A DNA stretch of 40,883 nucleotides from Legionella santicrucis (lineage in GTDB: Bacteria > Pseudomonadota > Gammaproteobacteria > Legionellales > Legionellaceae). The notes beneath the pieces were generated by a model. The model saw only the letters and a list, made by a program, of their open reading frames with translations. It ran no database searches and was not told the DNA's origin. The DNA lies in contig NZ_LNYU01000029.1 of assembly GCF_001468135.1 (NCBI RefSeq), forward strand, positions 1-40,883, read 5' to 3'. Shown piece after piece: positions 25,308 to 34,385 of the stretch (its first letter is position 1; every line of letters starts with the position of its first letter). The position numbers were made by a program, and so were the translations under genes.

Positions 25308-25573
25308 TGAGTAAAGACGAAATAGCCAGAATGTTTGCCACCACCTTTAGACAAGCAAGCAATAACATCTCGGCTCATGTCTTTTCCAGCTGTATCCGCT
25401 TTATTGCCATATCCCTGGTGATTCTCGCGGTGATGTGGTCCATCAACCACATGATGGGCGCGGAGGAAAAACAACAACAAGGTTACTTGCTGCGCCTTGG
25501 CTCTCGACTCGTCAGGCTCGTAGTTGGCCTGATGCTCTTCATTTTAGTGTTATTTGTTAAGGAGACAACATGA
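25307..25573 (+). CDS. TIGR03758-type small membrane protein
   Basis: 88 aa with two membrane helices (FIAISLVILAVMWSINHM and LVVGLMLFILVLFV) separated by a short polar loop. Its position between RAQPRD and the pilin-like gene is the usual place of TIGR03758. It overlaps the following gene by 4 nt (ATGA). Confidence 0.75.
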   Translation: MSKDEIARMFATTFRQASNNISAHVFSSCIRFIAISLVILAVMWSINHMMGAEEKQQQGYLLRLGSRLVRLVVGLMLFILVLFVKETT

Positions 25574-25935
25574 AAACAAAACTTCGCTCAATCTACCTTG
25601 GTGTGGTCAGTCTGTTTTATGCCCCAATAATACTGGCAGATGTCTGGTTCCCTAAGATTTCCGATGCGGACAACATCGGGGATGGCTCCAAAAGCATGAT
25701 GTCAGTGACAGGGAATTACGTCAAACAAGGTCTGGGATTACTACTGTTCATTACAGCAGTGGTTACATTCATCAAATTCATTACCACAGTACAACATGGT
25801 ATTGAAGAATCCAAAAAGAATGAAGGTTCTATGGTTGCTTTCGGTACTTTTGCCGTAATGGGCATCACGTATTTAGCCATTAGCATCGCTTCTGGTTATG
25901 TGGGATACACCATGATTACCAAGTTCAGAATATAG
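25570..25935 (+). CDS. TIGR03745-type pilin-like membrane protein
   Basis: 121 aa: signal sequence, then two hydrophobic helices (GLGLLLFITAVVTFIKFI and FAVMGITYLAISIASGYVGY) separated by a charged turn (EESKKNEG). This is the VirB2/TraA-like layout, so it is a candidate conjugative pilin subunit. It has an AAGGAG ribosome site. Confidence 0.8.
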   Translation: MKTKLRSIYLGVVSLFYAPIILADVWFPKISDADNIGDGSKSMMSVTGNYVKQGLGLLLFITAVVTFIKFITTVQHGIEESKKNEGSMVAFGTFAVMGITYLAISIASGYVGYTMITKFRI

Positions 25936-25946
25936 GAGGTGTAATC

Positions 25947-26309
25947 ATGAGTCAGCCTTCTTCACGTCATCTGTCACATGACTTCCCAGCTTGGAAAGGC
26001 TTAAGCCTTCGAGAGTTGTTTTGGATTGTTATCACCACTACCCCGGTAACTACTTTGTTCTTCATCCTTTTGGGATCACTAGTAGGGTTTCCTCTAGCCT
26101 CTGGCTGTATTGGTTTTGTGGTTGGATTCATTCTATCTATTACCGTGTGGCCAAAAGGAATTGCTCGCATCAAAGCGGGCAAACCCCATGGTTATGTGAT
26201 GAAACAAACTATTCAATGGATGGTGCGATTAAGGCTCAAACATTCACCCTGGATTCATTATCAGGGTCAATGGCAAAAGAATAAATCTGTTGGAGAGCCT
26301 CATGTTTGA
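25947..26309 (+). CDS. TIGR03750-type conjugation protein
   Basis: 120 aa with a polar N-terminus, two hydrophobic segments (LFWIVITTTPVTTLFFILLG and ASGCIGFVVGFILSITVW) and a basic C-terminus. The architecture resembles TraL/VirB3-type inner-membrane components, matching TIGR03750. AGGAGG lies 6 nt before the ATG. It overlaps the next gene by 8 nt. Confidence 0.8.
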   Translation: MSQPSSRHLSHDFPAWKGLSLRELFWIVITTTPVTTLFFILLGSLVGFPLASGCIGFVVGFILSITVWPKGIARIKAGKPHGYVMKQTIQWMVRLRLKHSPWIHYQGQWQKNKSVGEPHV

Positions 26310-26958
26310 ATACTGGAAAAAGATTGACAGTCTGCAACACCATAACCGTTTACTGCTGGTATTTATCGGGGTGTTATCAGTCATGGTTCTCGCTTTGATT
26401 ATTACCATAATAACTATGCCTAAACGCTATGAATTTTGGCTCAGCCCTGATATGGCTGCAAATGGCGGCCTCATGAAAGCAAGCGACATTCCTAATGAAT
26501 ACGTGCAAGGATATGTGACTTCATTAATGCCAACACTATACAGCTGGACTAATAAGGGCAAAGATGAATTCACTCAAAACATTAAAGCGTTTCATTATTA
26601 CTTCACGCTGCGTCATGAGCAGTTACTCCGTGAAACCCTGGCTGCTTATAAGAACGCTCAATTGTTTGACCGTACCCAAATTGCAAGCCTCTACCGTTTT
26701 ATGGAACCGCAGGATATTCAAAAAATCGGTCCAAATACTTGGGAAGTAAAATTAATACTGCGCATTACTCAAAGGCTAAAAGATAACTCCGCTATGGTCA
26801 TTGCTGACAAAGTGGTTGCCTATCATCTTCGCGTAGTCAAATTAAACTTATCTCGCCTACACAACCCTTTCCAATTAGCCCTAGATGGTTATACCCGTCC
26901 TGAAGAACGTTTACAGGATTTACTGGTCGACACGGAGGAACACCATGAGACTCATTAA
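26302..26958 (+). CDS. TIGR03746-type (PFL_4703) protein, TraE/VirB8-like
   Basis: 218 aa: a cytoplasmic N-terminus, one membrane helix (LLLVFIGVLSVMVLALIITIIT) and a periplasmic domain (NEYVQGYVTSLMPTLYSWT...FHYYFT, then WEVKLILRITQRL). This is the layout of TraE/VirB8-type scaffold proteins. I use the ATG at 26302, preceded by GGAGAG at 4-nt spacing, rather than the upstream TTG. The 3' end overlaps the next gene by 14 nt. Confidence 0.8.
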   Translation: MFEYWKKIDSLQHHNRLLLVFIGVLSVMVLALIITIITMPKRYEFWLSPDMAANGGLMKASDIPNEYVQGYVTSLMPTLYSWTNKGKDEFTQNIKAFHYYFTLRHEQLLRETLAAYKNAQLFDRTQIASLYRFMEPQDIQKIGPNTWEVKLILRITQRLKDNSAMVIADKVVAYHLRVVKLNLSRLHNPFQLALDGYTRPEERLQDLLVDTEEHHETH

Positions 26959-27721
26959 ACTTGCCCTTGTTACTCTGGGTTGGATTTTTATGCACTTAAG
27001 CTTTGCCCTACAAAGTGAGCATTTAGTTTGGGAAAAAGTTCCGCTAACGATTGAGCTACCGCTTAATAAAGAAAGACTAGTTCAGTTTCCACAAACCATT
27101 AAAATTATTGATGAGCAGTTGAGTACAAACCTCGATATATTAAAAGTCAAAGGCAGTTTGTATCTTAAAGCCAAAGAATCATTCAAAGACTCTCGTTTGA
27201 TTGTCCAGCTATTGCCTGAAGGTGAAGTGGTAATTCTTAACCTCAATGCCAATGAAAAGGCAATCAACACAACTCCGATTGAAATCCTGAGTGATGATCA
27301 TCAAAGTGCCCATAATTCTGGAGCTAATCAATACGAATATAATGCCATTCAATTAACTCGTTTTGCTATTCAAGCATTGTACTCACCAGAGCGTGTCAGA
27401 GAAATTCCAGAAGGGATTTATCGTACTCCCATGCAAACTAATAAAACCATTCCATTATTTTATGGAGCAAGTATTGAAGCACATCCATTAGCATCCTGGC
27501 GTGGAGGCAATCTTTATGTCACCGCAGTCGATTTGAAAAACTTATTCAATATGCCAGTGAGTCTGCAATTTTCCAAACTAATGGGGCATTGGCAAACAGC
27601 TAGCTTCTATCCGAAAAATCAGTTGCCCGCACGCAGTCGACATGAAAGCACTACGGTCATTTTAGTATCTGATCAGCCTTTTGCAGCAGCACTTACTCAC
27701 CACGCGAGGTACAGCCGATGA
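26945..27721 (+). CDS. TIGR03749-type protein, TraK/VirB9-like
   Basis: 258 aa with a signal peptide ending at SFA. A beta-rich periplasmic protein (HLVWEKVPLTIELPLNKERLV, LDILKVKGSLYLKAKE, GNLYVTAVDLKNL), as in the TraK-like outer-membrane-complex subunits of GI-type systems. The ATG at 26945 follows GGAGG. The stop overlaps the next start (ATGA). Confidence 0.8.
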   Translation: MRLIKLALVTLGWIFMHLSFALQSEHLVWEKVPLTIELPLNKERLVQFPQTIKIIDEQLSTNLDILKVKGSLYLKAKESFKDSRLIVQLLPEGEVVILNLNANEKAINTTPIEILSDDHQSAHNSGANQYEYNAIQLTRFAIQALYSPERVREIPEGIYRTPMQTNKTIPLFYGASIEAHPLASWRGGNLYVTAVDLKNLFNMPVSLQFSKLMGHWQTASFYPKNQLPARSRHESTTVILVSDQPFAAALTHHARYSR

Positions 27722-28977
27722 ATAAAAATCATGGCATAAAAATTCTAGCAGGCTCTGTGGTCTTTGCGGTGATTATGATTCTTATGAATAGCCGTCATAG
27801 CATACCTGTTAGTGACAACACACAAAATCCCAATAATTTTGGCGAAGCCATAGCAAGCCAATTTAATGACAATATCCGTGATGTTTCTGCTCGCTTACTA
27901 GAAACAGAAAAGAAAATGGTGCAAATACACAAAGAAAACAAATTACTACAAAAACAATTAAAACAACCCAAACCAGAAGTCAGTCATAATCTAAAAGAAG
28001 AACTGCAAGCACTAAAAGAACAACTGACTTCATTGACCGCACATCAATCACAATCCTATCCAATGGAAGACAGCCCTGCGCCACAATCAGGACAAATCAA
28101 AGATCTGGATACTCTACTTGATAAGGCCCCAACAGAAAACCAAACCCTCACAGAACCTGAAACATCCACCAAAGAAGAGAGACCAACCAAAACGCCGTTT
28201 TATACCATTCCTGCTGGCAGTGATTTTAGCAAAATCACACTCTTATCAGCCTTAATCGGTGAAGTGCCTGTAGAAGGTAAACTCATGCAACCTCTATTCC
28301 CATTCACTGCGATCATCAGTCGAGGTAATTTAATGACCGCTAATGGGATGCAACTACCTGAAGAAATCACCGGCATGAAAATCAGCGGTTATTCCATTGG
28401 TGTCGGATCGTTTCTGGATAATATCAGTTGTGTTCGTGCGTATGTCACCTCAGCCTTATTTGTCTTTGAAGATGGACATTTTGTGACTATAGGCCAAGAG
28501 CAAATGAAAAGCTCAGCTGAGCTCGTCAATAATGACAGCATCGGTTACCTAACCACTCAATTCGGCAATCCCTGTATCAAAGGCCAGTACATCACAAATG
28601 CTCCTAGAGTTTTAGCTGCCTTCATGGCTGCAGGTGGTATTCAAGGCGCAGGGACAGCTTTGTCTAAATGGCAAATGAGTTATCAGGCTGAAGGGGGTTC
28701 TGCAACTACTACTCCTACAGGAGATTTAGCTCACTTTGCTGCTGGTGGTGCAATCAATGAAGGCAGCCAAAAGATTACAGATTGGCTTGAAAAAAGAATC
28801 CAGGGCAGTTTCGATATGGTTTTTGTCCCTGCCAGCATCCGCAGTCCTTTAGGATTTATTCCTAATCAGCTCAGTTTACATTTCAGCCAAACAATAGCCA
28901 TTGATAAAGAACACGAAGGGAGAGTATTAGATTATGGTTACCATCAACAAAAAAACTTTGATAATGCTTTGCGCTAG
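27718..28977 (+). CDS. TIGR03752-type protein, TraB/VirB10-like channel component
   Basis: 419 aa: N-terminal membrane anchor (ILAGSVVFAVIMILMN), coiled coil (LLETEKKMVQIHKENKLLQKQL), a Pro/Thr-rich linker and a C-terminal beta domain beginning near TPFYTIPAGSDFSKITLLSALIGEVPVEG, typical of TraB/VirB10 proteins that span the envelope. A conserved C-terminal segment follows (GGIQGAGTALSKWQ). It overlaps the lipoprotein gene by 44 nt. Confidence 0.85.
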   Translation: MNKNHGIKILAGSVVFAVIMILMNSRHSIPVSDNTQNPNNFGEAIASQFNDNIRDVSARLLETEKKMVQIHKENKLLQKQLKQPKPEVSHNLKEELQALKEQLTSLTAHQSQSYPMEDSPAPQSGQIKDLDTLLDKAPTENQTLTEPETSTKEERPTKTPFYTIPAGSDFSKITLLSALIGEVPVEGKLMQPLFPFTAIISRGNLMTANGMQLPEEITGMKISGYSIGVGSFLDNISCVRAYVTSALFVFEDGHFVTIGQEQMKSSAELVNNDSIGYLTTQFGNPCIKGQYITNAPRVLAAFMAAGGIQGAGTALSKWQMSYQAEGGSATTTPTGDLAHFAAGGAINEGSQKITDWLEKRIQGSFDMVFVPASIRSPLGFIPNQLSLHFSQTIAIDKEHEGRVLDYGYHQQKNFDNALR

Positions 28978-29281
28978 CCTGGCTTTAAACGCCTGTTCCA
29001 CTGCCAAGATGTCGCAAAGCGCGATTCCTGAACAAGGTTTAACAGTCAGCCAACTGTATCAACAAAGCCAACACCACCCCATACAAAAACCAGTTTATCA
29101 TAAGGTGAGCTTCGATAACTTAGGAGAAGAGTTCAAACAACTACCCAACGCTGAAGTTCCTATTCATGTTTTTGCACATGTCGCGCATTTAGGCGATGAG
29201 CAAATCATCAAGCCTTCTTACACCACACGCTTCTTCCTGTATAAGCAAAACCAGTATGCCTTGGCATCAGAGCTGTATTAA
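28934..29281 (+). CDS. TIGR03751-type conjugation lipoprotein, TraV/VirB7-like
   Basis: 115 aa with a lipoprotein signal peptide and lipobox LNAC (Cys21), so the mature protein should be anchored to the outer membrane. The body (LTVSQLYQQSQHHP, then HVFAHVAHLGDEQIIKPSYTTRFFLYKQNQYAL) fits TIGR03751. It would form the outer-membrane core with the TIGR03749 and TIGR03752 proteins. The start lies within the end of the preceding gene. Confidence 0.85.
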   Translation: MVTINKKTLIMLCASLALNACSTAKMSQSAIPEQGLTVSQLYQQSQHHPIQKPVYHKVSFDNLGEEFKQLPNAEVPIHVFAHVAHLGDEQIIKPSYTTRFFLYKQNQYALASELY

Positions 29282-29290
29282 GGAGGCTAC

Positions 29291-32038
29291 ATGAAATTAT
29301 TAGCCAACTGGTTGCTTGGGGGAAAAAATCTCCAGGCCATGAAAGAAAAAGACATTAAAAATGGGTATACCAATCCGCTACCTTCTTTTCCAGACCGGTT
29401 TGCGATTGTCGATTTTAATGAGCAAGAACAAGTGTTTTTATTTGCTGATGGCAAAAGCTTAGGTTCTGGTTTCGAGTTAGGAGATATCCCAGCAGAAGCA
29501 GCTGCGCCCGAATATCTGCAAGCAGTATTTAACAAAATTCGAGATACCTTTGCATCTGTGGTCCCTTTACATACTACTGATCCTTGGGTATTACAGATGT
29601 TTGTCCAAGATGAATATTGCCTCGATCCTGTTATGGACCATATCAAAGCCCATATTCCAGCGGCTCTTAAAAACAGCCCATTAACCCAAGACTACCTAAA
29701 AAGATTACATGATCTCTATACCAAAATGACTAAACCAGAAGGATTGTTTCTCGATCCTAAAACCGGATCACCCTACCGTGGTCGCAGACGGCGTATTCGT
29801 GTCCTGTTTTACCGGCAATTACACCAAACCATAATTACTCGAGAACAAGCCCTACAGGAACACCAAGAGGTCATCAGTCTGATTGAATGTAAATTACGAT
29901 CGCCTGGCTTAGAAATCAAACGCCTTAAAGGCCAGGATTATTATCAATGGTGGGTTCGCTGGTTTAACCCACAATCAGCGGATCAGATTTTAAAGCAATA
30001 TCCTTATCCCAATCCCCTACCTGCTGGTTTTAATCTGGCCCAAAACGTCCTATTTTCACCACCAGAAAGTGATGCAGATGGATTTATCTTTGATGGAACG
30101 AAACAACGTATTTTATACGTTGATGGCTTAAAGGAAGCTCCTATCATTGGATTAGTCTCTCGTGAAAGACAACAAGCAAACCCCAAACACCGCTATGCAC
30201 TTTTAGATACCTTGCCTGAAGGAAGTATCTATACCATTCAAGTAGTGTTTAGCCATGATGCTAATTTAGATGCACATCTCTCCCAGCTTGAAAAAGGGAT
30301 AGTCGGAACCAGCCTAAAGCCCGAGCAAGTACGAAATGATATCAAGACGGCTCGTAATGAATTGAGTACGGGCAATAGGTTATTCTGGGTCAATCAAGCC
30401 GTTTTTTACCATGCAAAAAGCGATTCAGATACCCAAAATATCGAAAAGCAACTGCATAATATTTTCAATGAAGCGAAAATGCCGTTGATTCATTCAGACT
30501 ATGATATTCATCCTCTGAACTCTTGGCTTAATGCCCTACCCTTTAACTTTAATCCCCATTATGCTCGTAAATACCTATGCTTTGATCGCTTAATGTACGC
30601 CACTGAATTAGCAGCCTTACTTCCCGTCTATGGCCGGAATCAAGGTGCTAGACACCTGCCCTGCTTTCCCTTTTTTAATCGCTTAGGTGAACCAGTGTTT
30701 TTTGATTTATTGCATCATGATTTTATCAGCCAAAACTCACATTGTGCCATTTTCGCGAACTCTGGTGGAGGTAAATCCGTCCTAATTGGTTGGATGATTC
30801 AATCTCTATTGGCTATGAAAAATGCCCGAGTAGTATTGTTTGAAATGGGGAACTCTTTTGACCGCATGTTAACGCACTGTCAAAAACATGGACTTCAAGA
30901 AAAACAATTACTTTTAACCAATCAGAAAGACAAAGCTATACCACTTAATCCATTTTGTGATGCTTACAAAGCCTTGCCTGAAATCAGCGAACAATCAGAT
31001 TTCATTGCCATGGCACTGCAAAAACTTAAAGCAGAACAATCTCTCCCTGCGTCCGAAGAGGAGTTGAACTGTAAAAATGAATCACGTTCCTATCTGGCTG
31101 AATTAGCCCTAGCTTTGAGAACCATGATTACTGAAGCCAATGTTCGTGAAGAAGAACAATTTACACTGGCAGATGAAACACTGCTCATAGAAATTTTAAG
31201 TGATGCCATTTATGACTCAGCGCAAAAAAATATTTCACAAATGCTTACTGAGCATGTGTTGGCTGCTTTTGAGCGACGCATTGCTTCAGAGACAATCCTT
31301 CGTAAAAAAGAACGACTGCACGATATGGCTGACCGATTGAGAAGTTATGTCATTAATACAGCCAAATCACGTTTTTTTAATGTGCCTACTGAACCATTAG
31401 ATGACTTCGATATTTTCCATATTGATATTTCAGCAATAAAAGATGATAGAGGTAAATTAGCTTTAGTCATGGTCTCACTGTTGCCAAGAATTCTGGCTAT
31501 GGCAGAACGCACCCAAAATGAAACTCGACCTATGTTTCTCATTATTGACGAAGCTCATTTGCAATTCGAGATCGATGTCATTGTGTCCTATGCCACCCTA
31601 ATTGCCAAAGTGGCACGTAAATTGGGGCTTTGGTTGATTCCTTTAACCCAAAATATTGCGGACATGAGTTCTGCTAAAGCAACCAAGATCCTATCACTGA
31701 TTGAAACCTGGATTGCGTTAGGTTTGGATGAAAATGAGCTCACCAACATTAAAAAATTTAAAACCCTTACCCCACAACAAGAAGCGCTTATTCGAGATAT
31801 TGACTCCCAAAAAGGGTTGTACTCAGAAGCAGTCCTGCTAGGTTCTCGTTATCAAGGATTGTTTCGCGTCATCCCACCACGCTACCTACTGGCTTTGTTA
31901 ATGACAGAAAAAAATGAAAAAGCCGCGCGTAATGAGTTGGAGAAAGAACATGATGTCCTTGCTGCCGCTGAAATCATGGCTCAAAAATTGGAACAGCCCA
32001 AAGCAGATTCTAATAATCGGGCTTACTTTTATGATTAA
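29291..32038 (+). CDS. Conjugative transfer ATPase, VirB4/TraC-like (TIGR03744)
   Basis: A 915-aa ATPase that powers assembly and transport of the type IV secretion system at the inner membrane. Walker A is FANSGGGKSVLIGW (about residue 491) and Walker B is MFLIIDEAHLQFE (about 747). The N-terminal region (FAIVDFNEQEQVFLFADGK) and the tail PPRYLLALLMTE are typical of the PFL_4706/TIGR03744 group. It appears complete. AAGGAGG lies 6 nt before the ATG. The 3' end overlaps the next gene by 89 nt. Confidence 0.92.
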   Translation: MKLLANWLLGGKNLQAMKEKDIKNGYTNPLPSFPDRFAIVDFNEQEQVFLFADGKSLGSGFELGDIPAEAAAPEYLQAVFNKIRDTFASVVPLHTTDPWVLQMFVQDEYCLDPVMDHIKAHIPAALKNSPLTQDYLKRLHDLYTKMTKPEGLFLDPKTGSPYRGRRRRIRVLFYRQLHQTIITREQALQEHQEVISLIECKLRSPGLEIKRLKGQDYYQWWVRWFNPQSADQILKQYPYPNPLPAGFNLAQNVLFSPPESDADGFIFDGTKQRILYVDGLKEAPIIGLVSRERQQANPKHRYALLDTLPEGSIYTIQVVFSHDANLDAHLSQLEKGIVGTSLKPEQVRNDIKTARNELSTGNRLFWVNQAVFYHAKSDSDTQNIEKQLHNIFNEAKMPLIHSDYDIHPLNSWLNALPFNFNPHYARKYLCFDRLMYATELAALLPVYGRNQGARHLPCFPFFNRLGEPVFFDLLHHDFISQNSHCAIFANSGGGKSVLIGWMIQSLLAMKNARVVLFEMGNSFDRMLTHCQKHGLQEKQLLLTNQKDKAIPLNPFCDAYKALPEISEQSDFIAMALQKLKAEQSLPASEEELNCKNESRSYLAELALALRTMITEANVREEEQFTLADETLLIEILSDAIYDSAQKNISQMLTEHVLAAFERRIASETILRKKERLHDMADRLRSYVINTAKSRFFNVPTEPLDDFDIFHIDISAIKDDRGKLALVMVSLLPRILAMAERTQNETRPMFLIIDEAHLQFEIDVIVSYATLIAKVARKLGLWLIPLTQNIADMSSAKATKILSLIETWIALGLDENELTNIKKFKTLTPQQEALIRDIDSQKGLYSEAVLLGSRYQGLFRVIPPRYLLALLMTEKNEKAARNELEKEHDVLAAAEIMAQKLEQPKADSNNRAYFYD

Positions 32039-33005
32039 TACCTTATATGCCAAAGAAAGCACTAGCCCACCCAGTCCAGTGAATACATTCACCATTAGCG
32101 CTCGTGTATTACAAAAAATATTTCGCAACAGCCACTATAAAGTGATTGGCTCTTGCACCTGGTCAGTGGGATATTTGCCACCAAAATTAGTAGTAACTCC
32201 TGCTGTTGAGCAATTCTTACCTGACTTAGTGATCACGGTAAGCAATAAGCCAGATGAAAATCCCTGGATAGAAGTCAGAGCACTTTATGAAAACTCAGCC
32301 AGCAGAGCTTTATATCAAAAGGTTTATAAAGCAGCAACTGGATTTGAACTGGGATTTGGTAATGACACTGGACAAACTACTGATATGCATATCAATGATG
32401 AACGAACACGAATTGTTGATGTTATAGGCAGTCCTGCCGGATTTTACCGTTTACCCTATCTTTCCCATAAAGCTGAGACGGGATTTGGTATGCCTTATTA
32501 TCTTGCAGAAGCCGATGCTGTAATGGATCGAACTGAAGCAGCAGAAATTTTATATATGGCTACTCATCCTCATCTGCTTATCAACCATGAAATTGGCACA
32601 GTCACACAACATTGGGGCTCAGAAATTCCAAGGCTAATGCGTGTCACTCAACCATACAATTTTAGGGCTTCAGTTGTTGCAGCCATGCATGCTGCTGATA
32701 TTGTCACCAACAAAAACTCTTTGCATGTGACCAAATCAACCCGTAATTCATGTGGCAAAAACTGTGCTGTCGCTAATGTCATCTATGATCCTAAAAATAC
32801 TAAAGTCATTTGGCAGGAAGTTTATCCGCTAAACCGCACCATACATCCTGGTGATACTAATGATTTCGGCACAAAAGATGAGAAAGCAGGTAATGGAAAC
32901 TATGTCTTTGTCTTATGGCGAAAATATCGAGGCTGTATCCAAAACAAAGGCAAGCTTGTGAAGTTCTTAACCTTCCCAAAAGTGGGAAAAACTAAAAAAC
33001 GATAA
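31950..33005 (+). CDS. TIGR03756-type protein, TraU-like
   Basis: 351 aa. The start is uncertain. I use ATG 31950, which has GGAG at 7-nt spacing and gives a basic N-region followed by a hydrophobic core (ILIIGLTFMINTLYA), a plausible signal peptide. The body shows VIGSCTWSVGYLPPKLVVTP, RLMRVTQPYNFRASVVAAMHAADI, NSCGKNCAV and FGTKDEKAGNGNYVFVLWR, matching TraU-like TIGR03756 proteins, which act in the periplasm in pair formation. The small TIGR03757 gene often found before it in related clusters is absent here. Confidence 0.85.
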   Translation: MMSLLPLKSWLKNWNSPKQILIIGLTFMINTLYAKESTSPPSPVNTFTISARVLQKIFRNSHYKVIGSCTWSVGYLPPKLVVTPAVEQFLPDLVITVSNKPDENPWIEVRALYENSASRALYQKVYKAATGFELGFGNDTGQTTDMHINDERTRIVDVIGSPAGFYRLPYLSHKAETGFGMPYYLAEADAVMDRTEAAEILYMATHPHLLINHEIGTVTQHWGSEIPRLMRVTQPYNFRASVVAAMHAADIVTNKNSLHVTKSTRNSCGKNCAVANVIYDPKNTKVIWQEVYPLNRTIHPGDTNDFGTKDEKAGNGNYVFVLWRKYRGCIQNKGKLVKFLTFPKVGKTKKR

Positions 33006-33014
33006 GGAAATTCT

Positions 33015-34373
33015 ATGAACAGATCTTTAATTTTAACCTTACTGATTCCCACATTTACCTATGCTAGTGGTTTTATGCCCAGCCAATCTGATTACTACTA
33101 TGAACTTGGAGGTACTTCCAATTTGTTTATACCTCCGGTGAATAAAGATCAAACCATTCGTATTGGTGCTGATATTGATGGCCGCATGGGATTTTCCTGT
33201 AGCGGTTTTAATCCCGTGGTTTCCATTACCAATACGTTCCAAGATTTGAAAAAATCAGCCATTAATATCCCTGGAGGTGTTATCGATAACCTAAAAGGTT
33301 CGGTTGCAGGATATCCACTTTATAAACTGCAACAATCAATGCCAGCACTTTATAATGTCATACAAAATGCTGCATCCAGTGCTCAAAGTGAATTCAATAT
33401 TAAAGTCAAAGACTGTCAGGAAGTAAAACAATCATTAGAACAGCATCAATCACCAATGGAAGGAATTTTATCCGTATCAGACAGTCAAGGCTGGTTAGAA
33501 GCTGCTAAACGCGCTAAAAAAGAAAATGTTGATGTCACCGAAACAGCTAAAAGTATAGCCCAAAAGCGTGATGATTATGGCCTACCCTGGATCGGCCATG
33601 AAAAAGGAAATGCCGGAGGCAAATACCAACGCCCTATTAAAGTCATTAATGATGTAGTAATTGCGGGTTATAACATTCTCTTGGAAAGAAAACCGCTGGA
33701 TTCGCTTGATAAACCGGATACAAAAACACCAATGACTCGAAGTTGGCCTACTCCCACAGATGCCGCTAATTGGGCTGTAAAAGTATTAGGAGATATTCAA
33801 GTCAGTAGCAGTGAAATCAAACTAAATCATGATGCTAAAGCAGGTATTGGCTTATCTTCTTTGTTACAAAGTTGTGCCAATGCCAATACTTGCAGCCAGA
33901 ATATTGCGAAAGCACTATGGAATTTGGTGAATGGTACCTGGACTCTTACTGAAGACAATTTACGTAAGGTTAGTGCTTCAAATCTCCTGATTACCGATGA
34001 AATCATCATCACAATCCAACATCTCCCAAGAGAAGAACAATTACTGACTGTCTCCAAACTAGCCGAGGAAATTGCCGTACAAAATATGCTGGATAATGCC
34101 TTAATGATACGGCAAATTTTACAAGCTGGATTACAAGTTCAGGAAGTCCAAAACTTAAAACCTGCCATGAAAATGGTGCTTTTTGCTTTGAAAAAACTGG
34201 ACGATGACATTCATTCCCTGTCTTTTGAAAATGATGTTCGTAAAAAAATGATGACTGACACACTAGGAACAATTATGGCGATTCGCCATCAGGATCAAAA
34301 CAAAAACATCCCTGGTCAAGATCATGAGCAGCCTGCAGTGAAAAATGGGGCCATTTATGTTCAAGAAAAATAA
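33015..34373 (+). CDS. TIGR03755-type protein (PFL_4711 family), TraH-like
   Basis: 452 aa with a signal peptide (MNRSLILTLLIPTFTYASG). The body begins with YYYELGGTSNLFIPP and IRIGADIDGRMGFSCSGFNPVVSITNTFQDLK, then AGYPLYKLQQSMPALYNVIQN and a long helical C-terminus. This fits the TIGR03755 family, periplasmic factors of GI-type conjugation. The ribosome site is AAGGAA. No defects seen. Confidence 0.85.
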   Translation: MNRSLILTLLIPTFTYASGFMPSQSDYYYELGGTSNLFIPPVNKDQTIRIGADIDGRMGFSCSGFNPVVSITNTFQDLKKSAINIPGGVIDNLKGSVAGYPLYKLQQSMPALYNVIQNAASSAQSEFNIKVKDCQEVKQSLEQHQSPMEGILSVSDSQGWLEAAKRAKKENVDVTETAKSIAQKRDDYGLPWIGHEKGNAGGKYQRPIKVINDVVIAGYNILLERKPLDSLDKPDTKTPMTRSWPTPTDAANWAVKVLGDIQVSSSEIKLNHDAKAGIGLSSLLQSCANANTCSQNIAKALWNLVNGTWTLTEDNLRKVSASNLLITDEIIITIQHLPREEQLLTVSKLAEEIAVQNMLDNALMIRQILQAGLQVQEVQNLKPAMKMVLFALKKLDDDIHSLSFENDVRKKMMTDTLGTIMAIRHQDQNKNIPGQDHEQPAVKNGAIYVQEK

Positions 34374-34385
34374 AAGAGCTTCATT